Shown piece by piece: positions 34,869 to 42,521 of a stretch of 64,000 nt of DNA. The notes beneath the pieces were generated by a model. It did not search any database. It saw only the letters and a list, made by a program, of their open reading frames with translations, and had not been told where the DNA came from. The translations under genes were made by a program, and so were the position numbers. Positions within the stretch are counted from its first letter, which is position 1. Each line of letters starts with the position of its first letter. Location of the stretch: NCBI RefSeq assembly GCF_028823535.1, contig NZ_JAQIYM010000008.1, forward strand, positions 62,001-126,000. The letters run 5' to 3'. Origin of the DNA: Pseudomonas serbica. Its GTDB lineage: Bacteria; Pseudomonadota; Gammaproteobacteria; Pseudomonadales; Pseudomonadaceae.

Positions 34869-36203
34869 ATGAGCCACGCAGCGGAGCACTACCTGCCGGC
34901 GACAGCCGATTATTCCGTCGAGGAAACCCGTGCGGTGTACCGCAAGGTCATCCTGCGCCTGTTGCCGTACCTGGTCCTGGCCTACGCGATCAATACCATC
35001 GACCGGTTGAATGTGTCCTTCGCCAAGTTACGCATGGCCGAGGACATCGGGCTGACGGATGCCGCCTACGGGATCGGTGCCGGTATTTTCTACCTGGGTT
35101 ACATCCTGTTCGAAGTACCGAGCAATATGTACCTGCAGCGCATTGGAGCCCGGGCCACGCTCACTCGCATCATGGTGCTGTGGGGCATGGTCACGGTGGC
35201 CACGGCCTTTGTCACCACGGCGAACCAGTTGATTGTCGCGCGGTTTCTGCTGGGCGTGGCCGAGGCCGGTTTCTTCCCCGGCGTCATCCTGTACCTGACG
35301 TACTGGTTCCCGCCCGCACTGCGTGCACGAATCACTGCGGTGTTCCTGATGGCGGCGATGATTGCCGGCATCGTCAGCGGGCCGCTCGCCGGGACCATCA
35401 TGAGTCATTTCCATGGCTGGCTGGGCCTGCGTGACTGGCAGGTGCTGTTTGTACTCGAAGGCGTCCCGGCGATGCTGCTGGGGCTGTTCGGCTGGTTCTG
35501 GCTGGTGGACAAACCGCACGACGCACGCTGGCTCACGCCGCAGGAAAAACACATGTTGGCCGCTGGCCTTGCCCAGGGGCGCCCGGCAGACCTGCCCAAC
35601 GCCAGCCTGGCGCAAGTGCTGCGCAATCCTCGGGTGTACGTCGCCGGCCTGGTGTTCTTTTGCATTTACAGTGGCTCCAATACGGTGTCTTACTGGATGC
35701 CGACATTGATACGCGGATTCGGTGTACATGACCTGAAAACCATTGGCCTGCTCGCCAGCGTGCCCTATGCCGGCGCCTTGATCGGCATGTACTTGCTGGC
35801 CCGCAGTTCAGACAAACGCCTGGAACGTCGCTGGCACGTGAGCCTGACCCTGCTGCTCAGCGCAACCTGCTTCTTCCTGCTGGGCCCGGTTCAGGATCAT
35901 CTGGTGCTGTCTTTGGTGTTCATGAGTATCGGTGCCGCCGCCGCAATGTCCGCGCTGTCGCTGTTCTGGAGTATTCCACCGGCCTTGCTGTCACCTTCGG
36001 CGGCGGCCGTGGGCATCGCGGTCATCAGTTGCATCGGCGGCCTGGCCGGGGTCATCAGCCAGGTTGTGGTGGGCGCGATCAAGTCGGCGACCGGGGACTT
36101 GTACCTGGCGTTCGATGTGATCGCAGGGGTGTTGGTGGTGGGCGCGGTGGTGTTGCTGGTCGCCATTCCGGCCAGTCACCTGAAGGAGCGCGTCAAGCCG
36201 TAG
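34869..36203 (+). CDS. MFS transporter, anion:cation symporter (ACS) family
   Basis: A 444-residue, 12-helix transporter. The ACS-type opening AYAINTIDRLNVSFAKLRMAEDIGLTDAAYGIGAGIFYLGYILFEVPSN (shown in part) is followed by RFLLGVAEAGFFPGVILYLTYWFP. Relatives (phthalate, hexuronate and 4-hydroxyphenylacetate permeases) import organic anions. I used ATG 34869, preceded by AAAGGAG. Located after etfBA and before a LAL regulator, it is the best inner-membrane importer candidate for the island's carboxylate substrate or intermediate. Confidence 0.9.
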   Translation: MSHAAEHYLPATADYSVEETRAVYRKVILRLLPYLVLAYAINTIDRLNVSFAKLRMAEDIGLTDAAYGIGAGIFYLGYILFEVPSNMYLQRIGARATLTRIMVLWGMVTVATAFVTTANQLIVARFLLGVAEAGFFPGVILYLTYWFPPALRARITAVFLMAAMIAGIVSGPLAGTIMSHFHGWLGLRDWQVLFVLEGVPAMLLGLFGWFWLVDKPHDARWLTPQEKHMLAAGLAQGRPADLPNASLAQVLRNPRVYVAGLVFFCIYSGSNTVSYWMPTLIRGFGVHDLKTIGLLASVPYAGALIGMYLLARSSDKRLERRWHVSLTLLLSATCFFLLGPVQDHLVLSLVFMSIGAAAAMSALSLFWSIPPALLSPSAAAVGIAVISCIGGLAGVISQVVVGAIKSATGDLYLAFDVIAGVLVVGAVVLLVAIPASHLKERVKP

Positions 36204-36253
36204 CCATCCTGATCGGCGCATTGCGGGCCGCCCCCGCGATGCGCGTCGGTCTT

Positions 36254-38989
36254 TCAGGTGATCCAGCCCCGCGCGCGGGCAATGGCCAGGGTTTCCGTGC
36301 GCCCGTTGGCCTCGAGTTTCGCGTAGATCTTCTGCAGGTGGGATTTGACCGTGAACTCGGAGAGAAACACCTTCTCGGCGATTTCGCGGTTACGATGCCC
36401 GGCGGCCAGCAGTTGCAGGATCTGATACTCGCGCACCGTCAGCACTTCGTGGGCGCCGTTGTCGTTGCGGGCATCTTCCATGTTGCCGTCGCTGACCTCC
36501 AATAGCTGCATCAGCCTGTCGACGAATCCGCAGTCGATCCCCAGGTCCTTGCAGCGTGCCTTGCCGGTGGTGGCCCAGCGTTGCAACAGCCCCGCCATGC
36601 GTTCGCCTTCTTCGATGAACGTGGCGAGGAAGCCGTCATGGCTGGCCAGGCGGAGCGCTTCACCGAGCGCCTGGAAGGCCTCCTGCGGTTGCTGGGTGCT
36701 GTCCAGCGCGAGCGCCAGGAGAAGGCGCAGCTTGAGTTCGCGGCGGTGATGTTGCCAGTGTCGTGCTTGCTCGATCGCCGTGCGCAAGGCCTTGGCTGCC
36801 GCCGCGCCTTCGCCCTGGAAAATGCGCAAGCGTTGTCGGGCGATGCTCGGCGTGTCCACGTCGTTGGCGATACGGATGAAATCGGGACGGTCCCAATCGC
36901 CGACAAGGTCAGCTGAATGCAGGGCTTGCAGCGCCGTGTCCAGGCGCTGTTCGAGCAACGCCACGCGGGCTCTCTCCAGCCACGCAGAGCACTGGACGCG
37001 GGGCGAGCCAACCTGGCGGCCGATCATCTCGAGCTCCATCAGGCAGCGGGTCCAGGTGGTGCGATCGCCCTGGCTGTAGGCGATACGTGCGGTCAGTACG
37101 TGAGTGATGATCTGGTTCTCGGGGGAACTGACCTGCTTGGCGAAAAACAGGCAGCGAGACAAATACTTTTGCGCTTGCGCAAAGTCGCCACTCTCGTACA
37201 GCAACAGGCCATGGAGGATATCCAGCGACAGCTTGGCTTCGTGCGGTTTGCGCTGGCCGTTGTTTTGCGTTCGCTCCGGCGTGCTGTGCATACGCACGAG
37301 GGCATTGCTCAAGCGGCCCTGGATCAGGTCCAGGGTGCTCTCGTTGACGCGGAAGATGTGGCGCAGAAAACTCGAATGAACCCGCGAGTCACGCTGCAAT
37401 GCACTGGACAACAGGTTGCGCGCTTCATCGTAGCGACCGCTGGCAACCATGTTCATCGCCACCGAGTTGGCCAGCACGATATATAAATGCACCTCGTCGG
37501 CGGGCATGCACTCAAGCAGTTCGACGCCCCTGCGGCAACAGGCTTCGGCCTGGTCAGTCACCCCAAGGCGCAGACATTCAACGACCTTTGGCACATAGGC
37601 ATAGGCGGGCCCCGACTGTTGCGCCAGACGTTCGGCCACGTGCATCGCGTCCTTGAGGCGGGTCGTGCTCGCCAGCAGCCAGGCGTAGGCCTGGTTGAGT
37701 AGCGGATAGCGGTCGCGAGTCGCCTCGGGAATCCGGTCCAGCCACCGCAGCAACAAACGTGTGCGGCCACTGTCGATCAGGGTATCGAGGTGACGGTTCA
37801 AACCTTCGGCGGCTTCATCGAGGAGCCCGGCATTGAACAGGTGTTCGACGCCGGGGATCGGCTGCCCGTCGTTGAAGAACCATGACGCGGCGGTTTCATG
37901 GAGGGTTTGGGCCATGCCCGGGTACAGGCGATCCAGGGCATGGCGCAAGAAACTGGCGAACAGGTGGTGATAGCGGAACCATTGTTGCTGGCTGTCGACC
38001 GGCACCAGGAACAGGTTGGTACGGTCCAGGTGATCGATCATGGCGCGGCTGTCCTTGCGCCCGGTTACCGCTTCACAGAGCGGCACGCAGAACTGCTCGA
38101 GGATGCTGGTCTGCATCAGGAATACCCGGCATTCCTCGGTCTGACGCGCCAGGATGTCTTCGGTGAGGTACTCGGCCAGCTCCAGGTTGGAGCCGGAAAA
38201 GGACGAAATGAAGGTGCCGTGATCGTCCCGGTCCTTGAGCGACAGGCTGGCCAGGTAAAGCCCTGCGATCCAGCCCTCGGTGCGCCGGTACAGCGTGGCC
38301 AGCTCGTCGTCATGCAGCGGGATCTGCCGTTTGCCGCGAATGAACGCCATGGCTTCTTCAAGGGTGAAACGCAGATCCTGCGGACGAATTTCCAGCAGTT
38401 GGCCACGGGCGCGAATCCGCCCCAGGCCAATGCCCGGCGTTGAGCGCGACGCCATCACCACGACGCTGCCTGAGGGCAGTTGCTCGACCAGTTGCTGGAG
38501 AAACTCGAGCACCTCGGGATTCTGGATGACTTCGACTTCGTCGAGCAGGACGGCAAATGGCAAGGGGGCGCTGACCATGAGCTCCAGCAGGTCCTCGGCA
38601 CAGCGTGGATCGTTGCGCTCAGACTGCTCGTCGGACACGGGCAGTAAGCCCAGGCCCTTGTTCAACAGGTTGACGAAGCGTTGCAAATCGTTGTCGGCGG
38701 GCTCCATGTTGATCCACAGCGCACGCTTGCCGTTGGCCAGGCAGTGCTCGCGATATTGCTGCATGAGCGTGGTTTTACCGAAACCTGCGGCTGCTCGAAT
38801 CAGGATCAGGCGGGCCGCGTCGGCGTCGGCCATTTGCTGGAGCAGGCGAGAGCGCGACAAGTGGCTGTCAGCCGATTTCGGACTGGCGAACTTGATAGAG
38901 CCACTTTTCGAGGCTGATGGCTCACCCGGGGCGGCCGTGAGAGCAGGGCCGGCAGGCTCGACCGTTGGATTGTCCCGGTGAACTGGCAT
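36254..38989 (-). CDS. LAL-family (MalT/AlkS-like) LuxR regulator 2
   Basis: A 911-residue relative of regulator 1. Walker A is AAAGFGKTT at about 67-74, Walker B is VLLDEVEVIQ, and the ASRSTPGIGLGRIRARGQL segment follows. The long helical sensor region includes a WLERARVALLEQRLDTALQA block and a conserved ANDVDTPSIARQRLRIFQG motif. The C-terminus is the LuxR helix-turn-helix (LTVREYQILQLLAAGHRNRE). I set the start at ATG 38989 because GGAGG lies 8 bases upstream; in-frame starts at 39004 and 39037 lack this. It is divergent from the dehydrogenase-thiolase operon at 39311. Confidence 0.92.
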   Translation of the reverse strand: MPVHRDNPTVEPAGPALTAAPGEPSASKSGSIKFASPKSADSHLSRSRLLQQMADADAARLILIRAAAGFGKTTLMQQYREHCLANGKRALWINMEPADNDLQRFVNLLNKGLGLLPVSDEQSERNDPRCAEDLLELMVSAPLPFAVLLDEVEVIQNPEVLEFLQQLVEQLPSGSVVVMASRSTPGIGLGRIRARGQLLEIRPQDLRFTLEEAMAFIRGKRQIPLHDDELATLYRRTEGWIAGLYLASLSLKDRDDHGTFISSFSGSNLELAEYLTEDILARQTEECRVFLMQTSILEQFCVPLCEAVTGRKDSRAMIDHLDRTNLFLVPVDSQQQWFRYHHLFASFLRHALDRLYPGMAQTLHETAASWFFNDGQPIPGVEHLFNAGLLDEAAEGLNRHLDTLIDSGRTRLLLRWLDRIPEATRDRYPLLNQAYAWLLASTTRLKDAMHVAERLAQQSGPAYAYVPKVVECLRLGVTDQAEACCRRGVELLECMPADEVHLYIVLANSVAMNMVASGRYDEARNLLSSALQRDSRVHSSFLRHIFRVNESTLDLIQGRLSNALVRMHSTPERTQNNGQRKPHEAKLSLDILHGLLLYESGDFAQAQKYLSRCLFFAKQVSSPENQIITHVLTARIAYSQGDRTTWTRCLMELEMIGRQVGSPRVQCSAWLERARVALLEQRLDTALQALHSADLVGDWDRPDFIRIANDVDTPSIARQRLRIFQGEGAAAAKALRTAIEQARHWQHHRRELKLRLLLALALDSTQQPQEAFQALGEALRLASHDGFLATFIEEGERMAGLLQRWATTGKARCKDLGIDCGFVDRLMQLLEVSDGNMEDARNDNGAHEVLTVREYQILQLLAAGHRNREIAEKVFLSEFTVKSHLQKIYAKLEANGRTETLAIARARGWIT

Positions 38990-39258
38990 TGAAAGAACCT
39001 CCATACGGATCACTCGCCTGGCGCAACCGCCTGGCAAACTGACCTTTTTATTCTTGTAAGTGCGGCCATATTGCCACGTCTGGCCGTCGCCCGAGACTTT
39101 GGTCTAACGCAACCCTCAGGGTGCGCCGTTGAGCGCCTGCGTCACTCAATGAGCTTGCCCGATTATTGTGCACGCACAACGTCTTGCAAACCCGCCCCCC
39201 CTGTGAGGGTGGCTCTCGATGCACCGGGTCCCATGCAACGATTGCCTCGACAAACTGG

Positions 39259-39278
39259 AACGGGTCAGCCCGTTTTTT
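39259..39278 (+). terminator. Intrinsic-terminator-like hairpin in the 39311 leader
   Basis: AACGGG, TCAG loop, CCCGTT followed by TTTT, 33 bp before the start of the dehydrogenase gene. It has the form of a short rho-independent terminator but sits in a 5' leader, so it may act as an attenuator. The rest of the 321-bp divergent region (38990-39310) shows no gene. Confidence 0.5.
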
Positions 39279-39310
39279 CCATGCAATCGGGCGATGGCCA
39301 AAGGTTCCGG

Positions 39311-40417
39311 ATGGACGTTCAACGCACTCTCTACCGCGAAGACCATGAAATGTTTCGCACCGCCGTGCGACGCTTTATCGAGCGTGAGAACCTGCCTGGC
39401 CTGGCGGGTCGGGAAAATACCGGTGATGTTGAACGGCGGGTCTGGTTGAAGGCCGGTCGTGAAGGGCTGTTGTGCGTGACCCTGCCGGCGCAATTCGGCG
39501 GTGGTGGTGACGTGGGCCATGCCGCGGTGCTGCGTGAGGAATTTGCCCGGGCAGGGGTCTGTGACCGGGCCTTGTCGCTGCACTCGGACGTCATCGCACC
39601 GTGCATCGCCCAGTTGTCCAGCGACGAGCAGAAGCGTCGCTGGCTCCCAGGCGTTTGCAGCGGCGAGGTTGTGCTGGCCCTGGCCGTCACCGAACCCGGC
39701 GGCAAACCCGGGAGCTTGCGGACTCACGCCGTGCGCCAGGGTGCTGATTACCTGATCAACGGCAGCAAAACCGCGGTCGGTAACGGCATCGCCGCCGACC
39801 TGATCCTGCTCGCCTGCCGCATCGACGGCAATGAAGGTGATACGGGCGTCAGCCTGATCATGGTTGAAACCGGTCGCCCGGGTGTGCAGCGCAACCGCAG
39901 TGTGCCTGCCAGCGCGCAACCGGGCGCCGCCGAGTTGCACCTGGACAACGTACGTGTACCGGTGGGCAACCAGCTGGGCGAAGCGGGCAGGGGCCTGGAT
40001 TACCTGAATCGGGCAGGCGACCAGGAGCGCCTGTTGGCGGCGATTTCTGCCGCCAGCCGCCTCGAACACCTGCTGGACCTGACCCTGGACCATCTGCGTC
40101 AGCTCGATACCCGTGGCCATTGTTCGTGGGCGCTGCAGCACACCCGCAACAAGGTCGCCGATATCAAGGCCCGCGCCGTCGCCTTGCGGGTGCTGGTCGA
40201 TCACTACCTGGAGCTGCGCATGCGCCAGCCGTTGACCGCCGAGCAAGTCGCGATCGCCTACCTGTTTGCCAGCGACACCCTGCGCAAATGCACCGAGGAA
40301 CTGGCACGCCTGCGCGCCACCCAAGGCCGCCTGCGCACTCATTCCATTGCCCATGCCACGGTCGATCACGGCATGACTGGCAAGGCTACGCACGAAATTA
40401 TCGCGCAAGCGCTGTGA
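39311..40417 (+). CDS. Divergent acyl-CoA dehydrogenase family protein
   Basis: A 368-residue homologue. The N-terminal and middle domains are recognisable (MFRTAVRRFIERENLPG, LALAVTEPGGKPGSLRTHAV, NGSKTAVGNGIAADLILLAC, LHLDNVRVPVGNQLGEAGRG). The C-terminus is altered: the usual QLHGGxGY is replaced by RLRATQGRLRTHSIAHA, and the IYGGxxEI segment by MTGKATHEIIAQAL. Activity is uncertain; it could be a structural partner or have a changed substrate pocket. I used ATG 39311 (AAAGG upstream); in-frame sequence further upstream is poor protein. It is first in an operon with a thiolase and DUF2889 gene. Confidence 0.8.
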   Translation: MDVQRTLYREDHEMFRTAVRRFIERENLPGLAGRENTGDVERRVWLKAGREGLLCVTLPAQFGGGGDVGHAAVLREEFARAGVCDRALSLHSDVIAPCIAQLSSDEQKRRWLPGVCSGEVVLALAVTEPGGKPGSLRTHAVRQGADYLINGSKTAVGNGIAADLILLACRIDGNEGDTGVSLIMVETGRPGVQRNRSVPASAQPGAAELHLDNVRVPVGNQLGEAGRGLDYLNRAGDQERLLAAISAASRLEHLLDLTLDHLRQLDTRGHCSWALQHTRNKVADIKARAVALRVLVDHYLELRMRQPLTAEQVAIAYLFASDTLRKCTEELARLRATQGRLRTHSIAHATVDHGMTGKATHEIIAQAL

Positions 40418-40445
40418 CACCTCTCAAACCAGCAAGGACATCGTC

Positions 40446-41633
40446 ATGAGTCAACACGCATTAGTAGCCGGGGTCGGCATGATCCCGTTCAGCAAGCCAG
40501 GCGCGAGCCCGAGTTACATCGACATGGGTGCCCAAGCGGTACGTCTGGCGTTGGCCGATGCCGGCCTGGGCTATGACCAGGTGCAGATGGCGTTTGCCGG
40601 TTACGTATACGGCGACACCACTTGCGGCCAGGCCGTGTTGTACCGGGTGGGCCGCACGGCGATTCCGGTTTTCAACGTCAACAATGCCTGCGCCACCGGC
40701 TCCAGCGCCCTGTTCCTGGCCCGTGCCGCCGTCGAAAGCGGCCAGGTCGAATGCGCCCTGGCGGTCGGCTTCGAGCAGATGCGCCCGGGGCCGACCCGTT
40801 CCAACTTCGATGACCGTCCGTTGCCCCGTGGCGATTACTTGCCGATTCAGGATGAACTGTGTGGCGACGCCGGTGACATCCCGCGCAACCTGATCACCTT
40901 CGGCGGTGCCGGTCGTGAGCACATGCGCAAGTACGGCACGCAGATGAGCACCTTCGCCGCGATCCGCGCCAAGGCCAGCCGCCATGCCGCCAACAACCCG
41001 CTGGCCTTGTTCAAGAAGATCGTCACCACCGAAGAAGTCATGAATGACCAATTGATGTGGGAAGGGGTCATGACCCGGATGATGGCCTGTCCGCCGACCT
41101 GTGGTGCCGCCGCCGCGATCATCTGCTCGCCGGCGTTCGCGAAAAAGCACGGCCTGCGCACTGATGTGGCGATCCTCGCCCAGTCGCTGGTGACCGACCC
41201 GGTGGAGTCCTTCGAGCCGAAGACCATGATCGGTTTCGTCGGCGCGCACATGGCCGAACGGGCCGCCGGCGCGGTGTACGAAAAGGCCGGCGTCGGTCCC
41301 CAGGACATTCGCGTGGTCGAGTTGCACGACTGCTTCGCCCACAACGAACTGTTGACCTATGAAGCCCTGGGCCTGTGCCCGGTGGGTGGCGCCGAGCAGT
41401 TCGTGCTCGACGGCGATAACACCTACGGCGGTCGCGTTGTCACCAACCCGTCCGGCGGCCTGCTGTGCAAAGGCCATCCGCTGGGCGCCACGGGCCTGGC
41501 GCAGTGCTATGAACTGACCCACCAACTGCGTGGCACCGCCGGTGCGCGACAGGTCGAAGGTTTGCGCCATGGCCTGCAGCACAACCTCGGGCTGGGTGGC
41601 GCCTGCGTGGTCACGCTGTACGGCAAGAACTGA
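40446..41633 (+). CDS. SCP2-type thiolase paralogue 1
   Basis: A 395-residue thiolase of the sterol-carrier-protein-x class. The nucleophilic Cys82 lies in NNACATGSSALF, then VELHDCFAHNELLTYE (the HDCF motif of SCP2 thiolases), NPSGGLLCKGHPLGATG with the catalytic His, and LGLGGACVVTLYG with the second Cys. It cleaves 3-oxoacyl-CoA, classically at an alpha-methyl branch. It lacks the C-terminal SCP2 lipid domain of the mammalian protein. Two near-identical paralogues are at 47536 and 56804. It starts 28 bp after the divergent dehydrogenase gene. Confidence 0.92.
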   Translation: MSQHALVAGVGMIPFSKPGASPSYIDMGAQAVRLALADAGLGYDQVQMAFAGYVYGDTTCGQAVLYRVGRTAIPVFNVNNACATGSSALFLARAAVESGQVECALAVGFEQMRPGPTRSNFDDRPLPRGDYLPIQDELCGDAGDIPRNLITFGGAGREHMRKYGTQMSTFAAIRAKASRHAANNPLALFKKIVTTEEVMNDQLMWEGVMTRMMACPPTCGAAAAIICSPAFAKKHGLRTDVAILAQSLVTDPVESFEPKTMIGFVGAHMAERAAGAVYEKAGVGPQDIRVVELHDCFAHNELLTYEALGLCPVGGAEQFVLDGDNTYGGRVVTNPSGGLLCKGHPLGATGLAQCYELTHQLRGTAGARQVEGLRHGLQHNLGLGGACVVTLYGKN

Positions 41634-41742
41634 GTGATGTGAACGGCCGAGCCAGGCACGGCCTACTCACCGAAAAACGGTCGGGGACCTGTCACCGGCC
41701 TGTTTCAAACGCTTTTGCGAAGCAGCAAGAAGGAATTGATTG

Positions 41743-42315
41743 ATGACCACCGAGCCCCTTGACTCACCCACTCGCACACTGCTGCACACCCGCGAAATCA
41801 TCTGCAAGGGCTATCGGCGCAGCGATGGCCAGTACGACATCGAAGGATGCCTGCAGGACCTGACCAACGAACCGACCGACCTGCCGTTTCACCGGGTGCC
41901 CCAGGGCGGAACGATCCATGACATGCGCCTGGTGATGACCATCGACGCCGACATGGTGATCCAGCACATCGTCGCGGTGACGGCTACCGGTGCCAGCCAG
42001 TTCTGTGGTGAAGCGGCGGCCGCTTACTCAGGTTTGGTGGGGCTGAAGATTGCCGCTGGCTTCAAAAAGAAGATGCAAGCCATCGTCGGTGGCGCCATCG
42101 GTTGTACCCACCTGACCGAACTGCTTGAGCGCATGGCCAACGTGGCGATGCAAACGCTGTTTTCCACCTACCGTGCCGAGGCCAGTCGTCGTCGGGAAAC
42201 GGGCACGCAACAGGTCGTCGCGGTGCGCCCATGGGTGATCGGCACCTGCCATGCCTATCGAGAAGAGGGTGATGCGGTGCGGCTATTGTGGCCCGAGGGC
42301 TTGCCCAAGGCCTGA
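41743..42315 (+). CDS. DUF2889 family protein
   Basis: A 190-residue cytoplasmic protein. It matches DUF2889 by its layout: TREIICKGYRRSDGQYDIEG near the N-terminus, a HDMRLVMTIDADMVIQ beta-rich centre, and IGCTHLTELLERMANVAMQT near residue 125. The function of the family is not established. Members recur beside acyl-CoA catabolism genes in Proteobacteria and Actinobacteria, and here it ends the dehydrogenase-thiolase operon. ATG 41743 has an AAGGA site; a TTG three bases earlier is less likely. The following 206 bp to 42521 show no gene and must hold the promoter of regulator 3. Confidence 0.8.
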   Translation: MTTEPLDSPTRTLLHTREIICKGYRRSDGQYDIEGCLQDLTNEPTDLPFHRVPQGGTIHDMRLVMTIDADMVIQHIVAVTATGASQFCGEAAAAYSGLVGLKIAAGFKKKMQAIVGGAIGCTHLTELLERMANVAMQTLFSTYRAEASRRRETGTQQVVAVRPWVIGTCHAYREEGDAVRLLWPEGLPKA

Positions 42316-42521
42316 TGGTGTCAGGCTCACGACCTGTGGGAGCCAGGGGATCAGGGTCCAGCCACACAATCAAGGTTGGCTGTAAGGCCGTCTTCGGACG
42401 AAAGCCGTATCGGCAAATGTCGAGCCAGGCCCTACAATGAGCTGCGAAAATACATGCAGTCGGGACAGCTTTTGTCCTACATCGTTTGTCGCCTGTCCCG
42501 CCATTCCGGAAGTGTTCTCCC

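Noticed and set aside
36254..39037. Start of LAL regulator 2 at 39037 or 39004
   Set aside because: A GGAGG ribosome site is placed 8 bases before ATG 38989, and the upstream residues do not resemble the family.
40446..41633. Assignment of the thiolases as Ltp2-type retro-aldolases
   Set aside because: They keep both catalytic cysteines and the His motif of true thiolases, and no DUF35 partner gene is present.
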